This document shows positions 7,144 through 14,038 of a DNA stretch of 24,714 nucleotides, one piece after another; position 1 is the stretch's first letter, and each line of letters begins with the position of its first letter. Origin of the DNA: Desulfurococcales archaeon (lineage in GTDB: Archaea > Thermoproteota > Thermoprotei_A > Sulfolobales > Ignisphaeraceae); the NCBI GenBank assembly GCA_027066265.1, contig JAMOOB010000506.1, positions 1 to 24,714 of the forward strand, written 5' to 3'. The notes beneath the pieces were generated by a model. That model searched no databases. It was not told the origin of the DNA and saw only the letters and a list, made by a program, of their open reading frames with translations. The position numbers and the translations under genes were made by a program.

Positions 7144-7653
7144 CTAGGTAACTAGGCTTAAACGCTCTGCCTTACGCGCTAGGTCGTGCATAGCGGAGGT
7201 AAGCGTCTCCATAACGCGCCTCAGTACTGGGAGCGCTTCTCTGATCAAGTCCTGAAGCACATCGTTGACCGCACCAGGGTTCGAAGTATCGAGTGCTCTA
7301 CGAAGCTCTGGAATGAGATCCCCAACATGATTACCAAGGTTCTTCACGTACTCATCGATGTTTCCCTCGTACGGAGGTATCAACCTCATTCTCTTAAGCT
7401 TCGTCAACGCATCGTATAGAGATCCCAACAGAACCGTTTCGAGTCTCGCAAGCGCAGATCTGGACGCTCCATACAGGTACTCAACCGTTGGAAACAGCAT
7501 AGGTAATTGCTGAGCAGCGTTGTAGATCCTCATCTCCGATTCAAGCTCCGTCAACGCATTGACAGCGCTATCGAGAGCCACAATAGCATCGCGCAACGCA
7601 TCCATAGCCTCGGCAACGATCTTCATTTCCTCCGACAACGATTCGCGACGCAT
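7144..7653 (-). CDS. Unknown 169-residue all-helical protein
   Basis: Nearly the entire sequence is predicted helical, with heptad-like hydrophobic spacing (VAEAMDALRDAIVALDSAV, LIREALPVLRRVMETL) and few aromatics, so a helical bundle or coiled-coil structural role is likely. No family is recognised. The ATG at 7653 has GGGTAGAG before it and a TATA box TTAATATT at 7685-7692, 32 bp upstream. A second TATA box with a degenerate palindrome lies at 7764-7787, so it may have two promoters or a small gene between them. Confidence 0.8.
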   Translation of the reverse strand: MRRESLSEEMKIVAEAMDALRDAIVALDSAVNALTELESEMRIYNAAQQLPMLFPTVEYLYGASRSALARLETVLLGSLYDALTKLKRMRLIPPYEGNIDEYVKNLGNHVGDLIPELRRALDTSNPGAVNDVLQDLIREALPVLRRVMETLTSAMHDLARKAERLSLVT

Positions 7654-7676
7654 ACATCTCTACCCATCAAGCTTGC

Positions 7677-7730
7677 TCAACCACAAATATTAACTCTTCC
7701 TCCGTAGATCAACACATCCAGTACGTCCAC
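7677..7730 (-). CDS. Possible 17-residue peptide
   Basis: Downstream of the TATA box at 7764-7771 the first usable start is a GTG at 7730 (or TTG one codon before), opening a 17-codon frame (VDVLDVLIYGGRVNICG). The transcript would be almost leaderless. The promoter may simply serve the 7653 gene. Confidence 0.2.
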   Translation of the reverse strand: MDVLDVLIYGGRVNICG

Positions 7731-7763
7731 CAAGAAACAATCGAAAAAGAAGGTTTGACACCG

Positions 7764-7787
7764 GTATATAGATTCCCACAACCGTGG
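7764..7787 (-). promoter_or_regulatory. Degenerate palindrome promoter
   Basis: CCACAACCGTGG at 7776-7787 keeps both outer arms of the palindrome but changes the centre. It lies about 4 bp upstream of a good TATA box CTATATAC (7764-7771), the short spacing also seen at 3171-3194. Confidence 0.55.
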
Positions 7788-7793
7788 ATAAGG

Positions 7794-8627
7794 CTAGATC
7801 TCGATGTCTCGAACCTCTCTCCTCGCGAACGTTGCGCGTAGAATGATCTTGCTCTTCTTTTCGGCTTCCTCCAGCATTCTCCAGAAGTCTTTCTCGAAGA
7901 GTATGGGATCCACAACGTTACGTTCCTTCGTTGGGAAGGGTGCTAGGTCTACGACAATCGGCTTGCTGTGGATCATCCCCATGTCAACAGTGTAGGTATC
8001 GACGCCGAGCCTGCGGGTTATCGTGGGGATCAGCTCGAGGTACCTACGAACCACGTTGTCGATGCTCTCGGGAGCGGGATTCCTGTAGTAGTACCACGAC
8101 ACCAGCAATGGTCTCCCTCCGTAGACGAAGACCCTCACCTCGTCGCTGAGCCTAGCCGGAGATCTTATCCACACCACGCTGGGATCCCCAATCATTATCA
8201 CGCGTTCGCTAGCCACCAGGAGACCGATCGCGGTAAGAGGATCGCTCGCTAGGCACGCATTGAGGCACGTACTCGGTAACCACGAAACTCTGCACCTAAC
8301 CGCATCCTCGAAGTACCAGTACCAATGAACGCAAACATCCTTGGGAGAAGCCTTGTCTCCGCGAACGAACACGGCTCCATGTCTCTCGATCTCTTCCTTC
8401 AACGCATCGTGCAACACCTTGAAAGGTTCGAGCTTCCTAACCAGAGCGGAAGCGATCTCTCTACACACCAAGGGATTGAGATCGTGATCCACCGCAACGA
8501 GGTACGCCTCGTACAGCATCTTTCTAACGTCTCCAAGCTCAACTCTTCTAGCCGGAATAGTCAAGTCCTTCAACCTCTCGTACCACCAAGACATGGAGAG
8601 AAGCTCGCTCTCCACAACCATCACCAT
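7794..8627 (-). CDS. Unknown 277-residue protein, possible ATP-grasp-like C-terminus
   Basis: The N-terminal half is helical. The C-terminal half carries EVRVFVYGGRPLLVSWYYY and, later, DTYTVDMGMIHSKPIVVDLAPF, which resemble the two last strands of ATP-grasp enzymes, where an Arg and an acidic residue hold ATP and metal. That match is weak and made by eye, and the expected Asn of the metal site is replaced. No neighbouring gene supports a pathway. The start is ATG at 8627 or the ATG two codons later; neither has a good ribosome site or TATA box. A near-palindrome site (8673-8684) lies 46 bp upstream, shared with the divergent coiled-coil gene. Confidence 0.78.
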   Translation of the reverse strand: MVMVVESELLSMSWWYERLKDLTIPARRVELGDVRKMLYEAYLVAVDHDLNPLVCREIASALVRKLEPFKVLHDALKEEIERHGAVFVRGDKASPKDVCVHWYWYFEDAVRCRVSWLPSTCLNACLASDPLTAIGLLVASERVIMIGDPSVVWIRSPARLSDEVRVFVYGGRPLLVSWYYYRNPAPESIDNVVRRYLELIPTITRRLGVDTYTVDMGMIHSKPIVVDLAPFPTKERNVVDPILFEKDFWRMLEEAEKKSKIILRATFARREVRDIEI

Positions 8628-8672
8628 AGCATCGCTGAACAGAGGAAGCTAGAAACGCTCTGAGGTTCGTAG

Positions 8673-8722
8673 CCACAGCTATGGATAAGAACACGCGAAC
8701 GAAGAGCCTCCAACCTTATACC
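8673..8722 (+). promoter_or_regulatory. Palindrome promoter of the coiled-coil gene
   Basis: CCACAGCTATGG at 8673-8684 (one mismatch) lies about 28 bp upstream of a plus-strand TATA box CTTATACC at about 8715-8722. It lies in the spacer of a divergent pair, but only the plus side has a clear TATA box. Confidence 0.6.
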
Positions 8723-8734
8723 TCTTCTGCATCA

Positions 8735-8791
8735 ATGGATTACACCAGAAACGAACCTATTCAGGTGATTGTTCCACATGAGAATCGATAG
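8735..8791 (+). CDS. Possible 18-residue leader peptide
   Basis: An ATG about 15 bp after the TATA box opens an 18-codon frame (MDYTRNEPIQVIVPHENR) that ends at 8791, overlapping the ATG of the next gene at 8778. The overlap would allow translational coupling, but the peptide has no ribosome site and may be an untranslated leader. Confidence 0.25.
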   Translation: MDYTRNEPIQVIVPHENR

Positions 8792-9185
8792 GATGTGCGT
8801 CCGCAGACTCAAGACTACTGGTAGCTACGAGAACATCGCTATAGAGCTCTGCGCAGATGTATCGCTAAACGACGATCTCGAGACGGTGTACGAAGCTCTT
8901 CTCACCAAGATAAACGAGTTCATAGAGCTTATGCCAGGCATCGAGAAGGCTACGAAATATCTTGAGGAGATCGATAGGAAGAGAAAGGCTTTGGAACAGA
9001 GGATTGCAGAGATGGAGAAGACTCTTAATGAACTACATAGCCTCTACGAAAGAGCATCTATGCTCAGCTCGTGTATTAGGGACGCTATCAACGAGCTTAG
9101 GAACACTATCGAGCAAGCTACCAACCTCGTAGAGGAAGCCAAGAACAAGAAAGGTCTGCTCGAGAAACTAAGGATCAGATTCTAG
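8778..9185 (+). CDS. Unknown 135-residue coiled-coil protein
   Basis: The first 45 residues form a small domain (VRRLKTTGSYENIAIELCADVSLNDDLETVYEAL by position 10-44 in the protein), and the rest, about 50-130, is a long heptad-rich coiled coil with Glu, Lys and Leu in register. A DNA-binding or architectural dimer is a fair guess, but no family is named. The start at 8778 is supported by AGGTGATT eight bases upstream; a TTG three codons earlier would lack one. It is convergent with the winged-helix gene at 9244. Confidence 0.82.
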   Translation: MRIDRMCVRRLKTTGSYENIAIELCADVSLNDDLETVYEALLTKINEFIELMPGIEKATKYLEEIDRKRKALEQRIAEMEKTLNELHSLYERASMLSSCIRDAINELRNTIEQATNLVEEAKNKKGLLEKLRIRF

Positions 9186-9243
9186 ACATCCGTCTTCAAC
9201 ACCAATGAATTAAGGGTTGCTGTGAAGCAACCTTGTAACGACA

Positions 9244-9489
9244 CTACGTTTCTTCTGTTACTCTTCTCGGTTTCTGGAGTTGCTCGGGATCGCAGTACAC
9301 CCCCCTATCCACTCTAACGATTCTTCCCTCCCTAACAAGGTTCTGCAATGTGTTCTTGAGAGAAGCTCTGTTGGTATACCCAAACTGTTTCTCTAGATAC
9401 GTAGCGATCTCGTTGATAGATACGCACACACGCGACTTGACCATCGCAATGATCGTCTGGGTAATAAATCCCTTGCTAGCCACATCCAT
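9244..9489 (-). CDS. Small winged-helix DNA-binding protein
   Basis: The 81-residue product has the layout of a winged helix: helix TQTIIAMVKSR, helix INEIATYLEKQFG, recognition helix RASLKNTLQNLVREG and a wing RIVRVDRGVYC, ending in a basic tail. It is probably a transcription regulator of element genes. The ATG at 9487-9489 is chosen because GGGG precedes it and a TATA box (TTATAAAT, 9517-9524) lies 28 bp before it; longer versions run through that box and a perfect palindrome site. Being palindrome-controlled itself, it could be part of a feedback loop. Confidence 0.8.
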   Translation of the reverse strand: MDVASKGFITQTIIAMVKSRVCVSINEIATYLEKQFGYTNRASLKNTLQNLVREGRIVRVDRGVYCDPEQLQKPRRVTEET

Positions 9490-9516
9490 CCCCCAGTCTA
9501 TGCCTCCAACAAACCG

Positions 9517-9552
9517 ATTTATAACAACGCCGTCGCATCTCCACAGCTGTGG
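9517..9552 (-). promoter_or_regulatory. Palindrome promoter of the winged-helix gene
   Basis: Perfect CCACAGCTGTGG at 9541-9552, 16 bp upstream of TATA box TTATAAAT (9517-9524), itself 28 bp before the ATG. Confidence 0.88.
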
Positions 9553-9676
9553 ATACATACTACTACAAAGAAATGGAAGAACCTTCTTCTCCACCGTCAT
9601 CACCCTAGGACTATACGAACGAGACCACATCCAACGAGTTGCACTACCTATATAGGAACCACACGCCAGCAAAGAA

Positions 9677-9760
9677 ATGGGCAGGTGGCGGATCCGCCCC
9701 GGGGGCAGGGATGAAGCCGCCGGGAGCCGGGGATTGTCGTGAACCGGCTCCTTGAACCAT
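9677..9760 (+). repeat. GC-rich hairpin island, possible IS200/IS605 end relic
   Basis: This stretch is far richer in G and C than its surroundings. It contains GGCGGATCCGCC (9687-9698), CCCCGGGGGC, the word GGGATGAAGCC and a hairpin with GGAGCCGG (9723-9730) and CCGGCTCC (9744-9751) around a 13-base loop, followed by TTGAA. The order resembles right ends of archaeal IS200/IS605 elements, where the tnpB 3' end and guide RNA lie. One frame reads GGSAPGAGMKPPGAG. It separates a TATA-like CTATATAG (9647-9654) from the next gene. The mobile origin is inference. Confidence 0.4.
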
Positions 9761-9810
9761 TTTCAAACAGAGTGATCTCTTTGTTTTTGAGGAAGCGTAG
9801 GGTGATTGCA

Positions 9811-10509
9811 ATGATTGGAGTAACCGAAGCTATAGGCGGTAAGCTACTAGGCGAAACTATTGATATTACGCTGAAGTATGCCTTAACATACCTACTCAAG
9901 AAAATTACTAGGCATGCTCCTAAGGTGTTGCTAGCTGTTGAAGCAACCTATACATTGTCCTATCCATTGAATAGGAAAGATATGCGAATCTTACTTGATC
10001 TGATTAGCGAAGCTGGTCTGGAAATCCAGGAAATCAAACTTCTAGAAATGGTAGAGAAAATACCTGAGCTACGTACCTACTTAGAGACAATAGCTAAAGA
10101 ATGGAACTCGGATGCCTATATCGTTGTACGTAATAAGGAGGGACTAACCTGGTTCACATTAGCAAGAACTGTAATGTTCAGCGAACTATTCAAGCCTTTC
10201 GAAGAGGAGGTTTTGAACTTCATAATAGAGACTCTCACGGAGAATGGATCGTCTGCACCACATGACCTACACAACGAGAAGGAGGTATCTGATGAAGATG
10301 CAGAGAAGGTGATAATAATCGACTATGTCTTCGTTCCTAGCGATGACAATTCTGCTAGACATACATACGAGCCAGTCGAACGTATAAAGGAGGTTTTAGA
10401 GAAGAGGAAACTGTTGCAATATGTATCTATCAAAGTCAAGTACTTCTCGAAAAATGTACCGTTTCTTAGCGCGAATATTGCTTCGGTGGTGAAGCATCCG
10501 AAACTATAA
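9811..10509 (+). CDS. Unknown 232-residue protein
   Basis: No family is recognised. The first 40 residues are amphipathic and hydrophobic (IGGKLLGETIDITLKYALTYLLKK), followed by an alpha/beta body, an acidic linker with NEKEVSDEDAEK (about 170-185) and a C-terminal domain with VIIIDYVFVP and VSIKVKYFSK. The ATG at 9811 has GGGTGAT four bases before it; a GTG at 9739 would start inside the GC-rich hairpin. Its base composition is more A/T-rich than the rest of the window, with many AGA/ATA codons, as is its neighbour at 10562, so the pair may have arrived together. It lacks a palindrome promoter. Confidence 0.72.
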   Translation: MIGVTEAIGGKLLGETIDITLKYALTYLLKKITRHAPKVLLAVEATYTLSYPLNRKDMRILLDLISEAGLEIQEIKLLEMVEKIPELRTYLETIAKEWNSDAYIVVRNKEGLTWFTLARTVMFSELFKPFEEEVLNFIIETLTENGSSAPHDLHNEKEVSDEDAEKVIIIDYVFVPSDDNSARHTYEPVERIKEVLEKRKLLQYVSIKVKYFSKNVPFLSANIASVVKHPKL

Positions 10510-10524
10510 GACAAAGAAGTGCAT

Positions 10525-10556
10525 AGATATACGTTCACAACTCCACAACGCTGTGG
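10525..10556 (-). promoter_or_regulatory. Split palindrome with antisense TATA box
   Basis: CCACAACGCTGTGG (10543-10556) has both arms of the palindrome with two extra central bases. On the minus strand a TATA-like TATATCTA (10525-10533) follows after about 10 bp. It points into the 3' end of the 9811-10509 gene and no protein gene fits, so an antisense RNA is possible. Confidence 0.35.
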
Positions 10557-10561
10557 AAACG

Positions 10562-10972
10562 TTACTTCTTCGCGTTTCCATGCATACTTCTCAACGTTAC
10601 CACGATCTTTGTCAATCCAGCGCTGAGCCTATCTATCACGAGGGCTTCTACCGCACATATCAGAACGGCGCTAATGATACGTGCTATCAAGCAACTTTGT
10701 AGAGCATACATAATGGATCCGACAGCTAGGCACGTTGCCATTACAAGGAACACGAATCCCAACACAATCATTACCAGCTCCAGCTCCAACATCCATACAG
10801 ATCTTCGCTCCATGTACCTCTCCGCACTTATCAAACCTTTAATAACGCCAAACTCCCTAAACACGAACGCGCCAGTAAAAGCAACTACAAAGTAATAGCT
10901 AAATACATTCGTTTGCGTAACGATACCTATACACATAGCAACAACGGTTCCGACGAACAGTATCCAAAACAT
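10562..10972 (-). CDS. Unknown multi-pass membrane protein
   Basis: The product (136 residues from the ATG at 10972) has about four hydrophobic segments: FWILFVGTVVAMCIGIV, YYFVVAFTGAFVF, LVMIVLGFVFLVMATCLAVG and ARIISAVLICAVEALVI, with a short basic C-terminus (RSMHGNAKK). It should sit in the membrane; no transporter or pilus motif is visible. The start is uncertain. A longer GTG start at 11053 lies inside the TATA box (TATAAATA, about 11043-11050), so translation begins at TTG 11008, GTG 10996 or ATG 10972. It has no palindrome site upstream. The gene is convergent with 9811-10509 and shares its A/T-rich codon use. Confidence 0.72.
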   Translation of the reverse strand: MFWILFVGTVVAMCIGIVTQTNVFSYYFVVAFTGAFVFREFGVIKGLISAERYMERRSVWMLELELVMIVLGFVFLVMATCLAVGSIMYALQSCLIARIISAVLICAVEALVIDRLSAGLTKIVVTLRSMHGNAKK

Positions 10973-11117
10973 GTGTCTATCTACGATCTCAAACACGTTT
11001 CTTTGCAAGACTAATCCCGTGTATGAAAAACTACTCAGAAGGTATTTATACACGCAACTAGTCGTATCCTCTATACACTAATGACCGCGTTGGAAACAAC
11101 GAACGTCTTTCAACCAA

Positions 11118-11708
11118 TCACTTAGCTACGAGCTCGTATACCTCTTGATTAACCACCTCCTCGGTACTCTCTACCACTTCCTCGGTTTCCTTCACCGACT
11201 CCTCTTCTCGCCTCCTTCTCTTTCTTCCTCGCTTTCCAGATCTTCTCACATTGCTATCGATTTCCTCAACGACTTCGTCACCAACGATCTCCGCAATCAA
11301 TTGCTTCATTCCGGGCTTAGGTCTGCAGAGCCTTCGGTAGATCTCGTAGAGCTCCGTAGCTAGCTTAGCAACGTCTAGTTGCAACGCATGGATTGGTCTC
11401 GGAGCCGTACAGAGATAGAACACGTTCCTAGCCTCCTCCCCGCTTAGTTGCCTAGTCGGTGGAATGCCGAGTGGATAGATCTTTACGTATCCTCCTCTCC
11501 ACCTCAGCATCCATAGGAAGTTGATGAATTGCTCCAATCTCCTACAATCCCTATCCTCACCACAGGCAATCCTCCTAACAGCTTCAACGCTGTTCAGGAA
11601 CGTCGATAGCATTATCCCTACCTCGCCGTTGTCGTACGACACGTAGTACTTCTCAGGATCCAACTTGCTGAGCTGATCAACGAACTCGGACAGGATCTCG
11701 CAAGCCAT
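11118..11708 (-). CDS. Unknown 196-residue protein with basic/acidic tail
   Basis: A helical body (EILSEFVDQLSKLDPEKYY, AVRRIACGEDRDCRRLEQF) is followed by a strongly basic segment (RRSGKRGRKRRRREEE, about 160-175) and an acidic Glu/Val-rich tail. The basic block could bind nucleic acid. No family is recognised. The ATG at 11708 has GGTGGGATC directly before it and begins 8 bp after the upstream stop codon; an earlier TTG would overlap that gene. It is the last gene of the 11118-13320 operon. Confidence 0.8.
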   Translation of the reverse strand: MACEILSEFVDQLSKLDPEKYYVSYDNGEVGIMLSTFLNSVEAVRRIACGEDRDCRRLEQFINFLWMLRWRGGYVKIYPLGIPPTRQLSGEEARNVFYLCTAPRPIHALQLDVAKLATELYEIYRRLCRPKPGMKQLIAEIVGDEVVEEIDSNVRRSGKRGRKRRRREEESVKETEEVVESTEEVVNQEVYELVAK

Positions 11709-11716
11709 GATCCCAC

Positions 11717-12424
11717 CTAAACAACCATTGCATAGCACTTCTCACGAATCTCGAACACCATACCCGAACGCCTGAGCTCCTTCAACACCCTCTTCAGGGT
11801 TCGAACACTGATACCCAGCTCCGATGCACGAGCAATTAAACGATCTAGCGGTGCGCATCCATTGTTCAAGCACGAGAGCTCCTTTATCGCTCCAAGAACC
11901 TTCCATGCCAACCGCTTATCGAATCCAAGCATCTTGCTCGAGATGAGGGTTCTAGCTTCCATTCTGCGCTTTTCAACGCTCTTCATGTAGTTGTCTACAA
12001 TGAACGAATCCTCGCCTATCAACGGCATTATAGTGGCGCAGAGCTTCGTTATCTCCTCCTTCAGCAGATCCATGTACATCTCGTAACACTCATCGTAGCA
12101 ATTCACTAAACAATTCTCGTCCTCAGCAATACGCTCTAGACATATATCCTCGCAGAAAGCCACGATTGCAACATCTTCGCGATCATAAGCGTAGCCTACG
12201 CACCTCGAGATTTCTGGGATCATCCTACCTAGCTTGATCATCGTGCTCCTAGTCCATTGCATATCGCGGTACAGCACTATCAGGTCGTCGATCATAGCTT
12301 CGGCGATCCGTAGCAACGTTTGCGCAAACAACGCTCTTGCATTCCTTTTCGCAATCGTGCGCAGTCTCTGCATCAGGTATCTACAGTACCCTCTTCTGCC
12401 AGCTTCCGACCTTCTATTGCTCAC
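11717..12424 (-). CDS. Putative winged-helix protein, 235 residues
   Basis: The N-terminal three quarters are helical with a cysteine-rich stretch (CEDICLERIAEDENCLVNCYDEC, read as C-x3-C-x8-C-x3-C-x3-C) that might bind metal. The last 65 residues look like a winged helix: AWKVLGAIKEL, PLDRLIARASELGISVRTLKRVLKEL, and a wing SGMVFEI. It may therefore bind DNA. The start ATG at 12424 overlaps the stop codon of the upstream gene (12421-12424), so expression is coupled. No named family can be supported. Confidence 0.78.
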   Translation of the reverse strand: MSNRRSEAGRRGYCRYLMQRLRTIAKRNARALFAQTLLRIAEAMIDDLIVLYRDMQWTRSTMIKLGRMIPEISRCVGYAYDREDVAIVAFCEDICLERIAEDENCLVNCYDECYEMYMDLLKEEITKLCATIMPLIGEDSFIVDNYMKSVEKRRMEARTLISSKMLGFDKRLAWKVLGAIKELSCLNNGCAPLDRLIARASELGISVRTLKRVLKELRRSGMVFEIREKCYAMVV

Positions 12425-13320
12425 TTTATCACCTCGTACAGATCCTCGTCCTTAACAACTTCGTACCTATCGTCGTACCGTTGCTCGTCGAACGGAGGTG
12501 ACAACCCGGATCGTTGCGTGTTCCACGCTACCATCGCCTGATCCGGCATGGAATCCAGTACCCTCCACCTAGCGTGCGTGATCCATACATCGATAACCGT
12601 CTTTATGCGGTTCGCGATCTCGTTGAACAGCTCTATCTTGTTCCTGAGAATCCCGAAGGGTTCGATACCTTTGTTTCTCAATGATCTGAGTATTGCCTCG
12701 GCTCGTTGCCTGTAGAAGGTCGCCAAAAGCTTCAGAGCCTTGATCAGGGTCATGAAGAGCACCCTTATGTATTTCCGCGCGTTCTCTAGGCTTACCCTGG
12801 CGCGCATCAGGTACTCGGTGATGTCGACGAATATTACCCTGGTATCCCAGTTAACATCGTTTCTGTTGCTCCAGTAGATATCCGGAACGTACTTCCTCGC
12901 TAGCTCTCCCAAGGTGATCGGTTCCCAATGGTTCTTGCCGTAGTTGTACCTCGCGAGCTCCTTCCAGATGCCGCGAGTAAACCTTCCGAGAACGATGATG
13001 GTGTGGGCGAACCTCGCCTTAATGGTGCCGTACTCCCTAACGAACATCTCTTGCAGATACCTCGCCGTGCTAACTAGCCGTTTCGTAATCATTGCTGGGC
13101 TCCAGCGATGCCAACGCTCAGAAATAACGAAGGAGATCTGATGAATATCGTCGCGCCCACCGAGCGATGCGTTGATCGCGAAGGAAACGACCTTACGCTT
13201 ACCGTTGGAGTCGATTACCTGCGGAGCGCCAAGCTTAAAAACGTTCATTACTAACTTGATTAGCTCGGGGATGACGATATCCGAAACTGATTCCACTTTG
13301 TAACAATGATGAGCCTGCAC
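12421..13320 (-). CDS. Unknown 299-residue protein
   Basis: First gene of a three-gene operon. Features seen are an N-terminal domain with strands (KVVSFAIN, ISFVIS), a Tyr/Arg-rich middle (YNYGKNHWEPITLGELARKYVPDIYW), a long helical region (about 165-260) and a charged C-terminal tail rich in Asp, Tyr and Glu. No catalytic motif stands out. The start is GTG at 13320, preceded by a TATA box (ACATATAT, about 13354-13362) about 35 bp upstream, giving a short leader. No palindrome site lies upstream, so this operon is probably outside that regulon. Confidence 0.75.
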   Translation of the reverse strand: MQAHHCYKVESVSDIVIPELIKLVMNVFKLGAPQVIDSNGKRKVVSFAINASLGGRDDIHQISFVISERWHRWSPAMITKRLVSTARYLQEMFVREYGTIKARFAHTIIVLGRFTRGIWKELARYNYGKNHWEPITLGELARKYVPDIYWSNRNDVNWDTRVIFVDITEYLMRARVSLENARKYIRVLFMTLIKALKLLATFYRQRAEAILRSLRNKGIEPFGILRNKIELFNEIANRIKTVIDVWITHARWRVLDSMPDQAMVAWNTQRSGLSPPFDEQRYDDRYEVVKDEDLYEVIK

Positions 13321-13390
13321 CTATCAGACCCCGTTGATCCGGTTCCTCGTTGCGCAGAATATATGTGTGGCGCCCGGTAACACTTCTCAT

Positions 13391-13530
13391 TCACTTGATG
13401 AGGTGCACTCCGTAACGATTCAATTCTTTTACGGTTGTGTCATATTCAAGGCTACGTAACCATCGATGATAACCTTGGCTCCTTCGATGAGCGTGTCATA
13501 TTCATGGCGCAAGGCGCCCGCGCCCACCCC
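13391..13530 (-). pseudogene. Possible frame-broken gene remnant with a direct repeat
   Basis: Two 16-bp copies of GTGTCATATTCA(A/T)GGC lie at 13437-13452 and 13493-13508, spaced 56 bp. On the minus strand two frames look protein-like but are offset: one reads HEYDTLIEGAKVIIDGYVAL and stops at 13429, the other reads EYDTTVKELNRYGVHLIK and stops at 13391. A duplication of 56 bp (not a multiple of three) could have broken one small gene. The upstream part is GC-rich (GGCGCCCGCGCCC). No start with a ribosome site is present. Confidence 0.3.
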
Positions 13531-13584
13531 CTCGTGCTCCCCCAACAAATGAAGAGAAGAAAGATTGCCAAGTAACATCTAACT

Positions 13585-13630
13585 AGCATTCTTCTTTGAA
13601 GAATATTAATAATATTCTAAAAAGAATGCT
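13585..13630. repeat. Nested A/T-rich inverted repeats
   Basis: The outer arms AGCATTCTT (13585-13593) and AAGAATGCT (13622-13630) are exact inverses. Inside them lie ATTCTTC-TTT-GAAGAAT and GAATATT-AAT-AATATTC. The region could be a replication origin, an operator or a promoter for the plus-strand frame at 13662; nothing in the sequence decides between them. Confidence 0.6.
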
Positions 13631-13661
13631 ATTATGAATCTAGTTTAGAGATTCTTAATTT

Positions 13662-13793
13662 ATGATTCTCGAAACTTTCGGTCAGGTTCATAGAATCGTT
13701 CTTCTGCTTGTCTTGGTTCCCATCTTCTTGGTTTTTGCGCGTGTTTATGTGCATGCGTTCATTGCAAGATATAGGTTTGCCACGGTCTGCTAG
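13662..13793 (+). CDS. Doubtful 43-residue single-pass membrane peptide
   Basis: A plus-strand frame starting with ATG has one strongly hydrophobic segment (IVLLLVLVPIFLVFARVYV) flanked by basic residues. It follows the A/T-rich dyad, which contains TATA-like sequence 45-60 bp upstream, but it has no clear ribosome site. A hydrophilic 70-codon frame on the other strand (13632-13844, GTG start) overlaps it, and antisense of a Lys/Asn/Gln-rich frame tends to look hydrophobic, so either or neither may be real. Confidence 0.27.
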   Translation: MILETFGQVHRIVLLLVLVPIFLVFARVYVHAFIARYRFATVC

Positions 13794-13904
13794 GTATGAA
13801 CGTGACGAGTCGTAGCAATGCTGAGCTTGATGACGATGAGACACCCCGCCGATTCCTTCTCTATGCTATTCGTTCTCTACAAGCTTCTTCATCGCGTTTA
13901 TTAT

Positions 13905-14006
13905 CTACGATGCAACGGTTACTATGATCACTGTCATCGCTACGATCGCTAGAAAGCTGATTATAGTAACTATGCCTTCCACGGTTACATTATAGACGTC
14001 GCTCAT
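13905..14006 (-). CDS. 33-residue single-pass membrane peptide
   Basis: This small gene was found by following the palindrome promoter. Its ATG at 14006 lies 33 bp after a TATA box, and the frame gives a short polar start (MSDVYNVTVEG) and one membrane helix (IVTIISFLAIVAMTVIIVTV) ending two residues later. Small membrane peptides of this kind are common in archaeal viruses. No strong ribosome site is visible; translation may be near-leaderless, and a nine-codon frame with an upstream ATG (14019) precedes it. The promoter and hydrophobic run make it more convincing than its length suggests. Confidence 0.6.
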   Translation of the reverse strand: MSDVYNVTVEGIVTIISFLAIVAMTVIIVTVAS

Positions 14007-14038
14007 CTATGTCATTCATGCGTATCGAAGAGAAGGAA

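Noticed and set aside
6173..9672. Longer versions of the minus-strand genes at 6173 and 9244 that translate through the palindrome
   Set aside because: They would include the TATA boxes and palindrome, while shorter starts with ribosome sites lie at the expected distance.
13391..13500. C/D box guide RNA because of TTGATGA and TCGATGA words
   Set aside because: No CTGA D box at suitable spacing and no terminal stem.
13632..13844. Minus-strand 70-codon hydrophilic frame
   Set aside because: GTG start without promoter or ribosome site, low-complexity Lys/Asn/Gln-rich sequence, and overlap with a plus-strand candidate; kept only as a remark.
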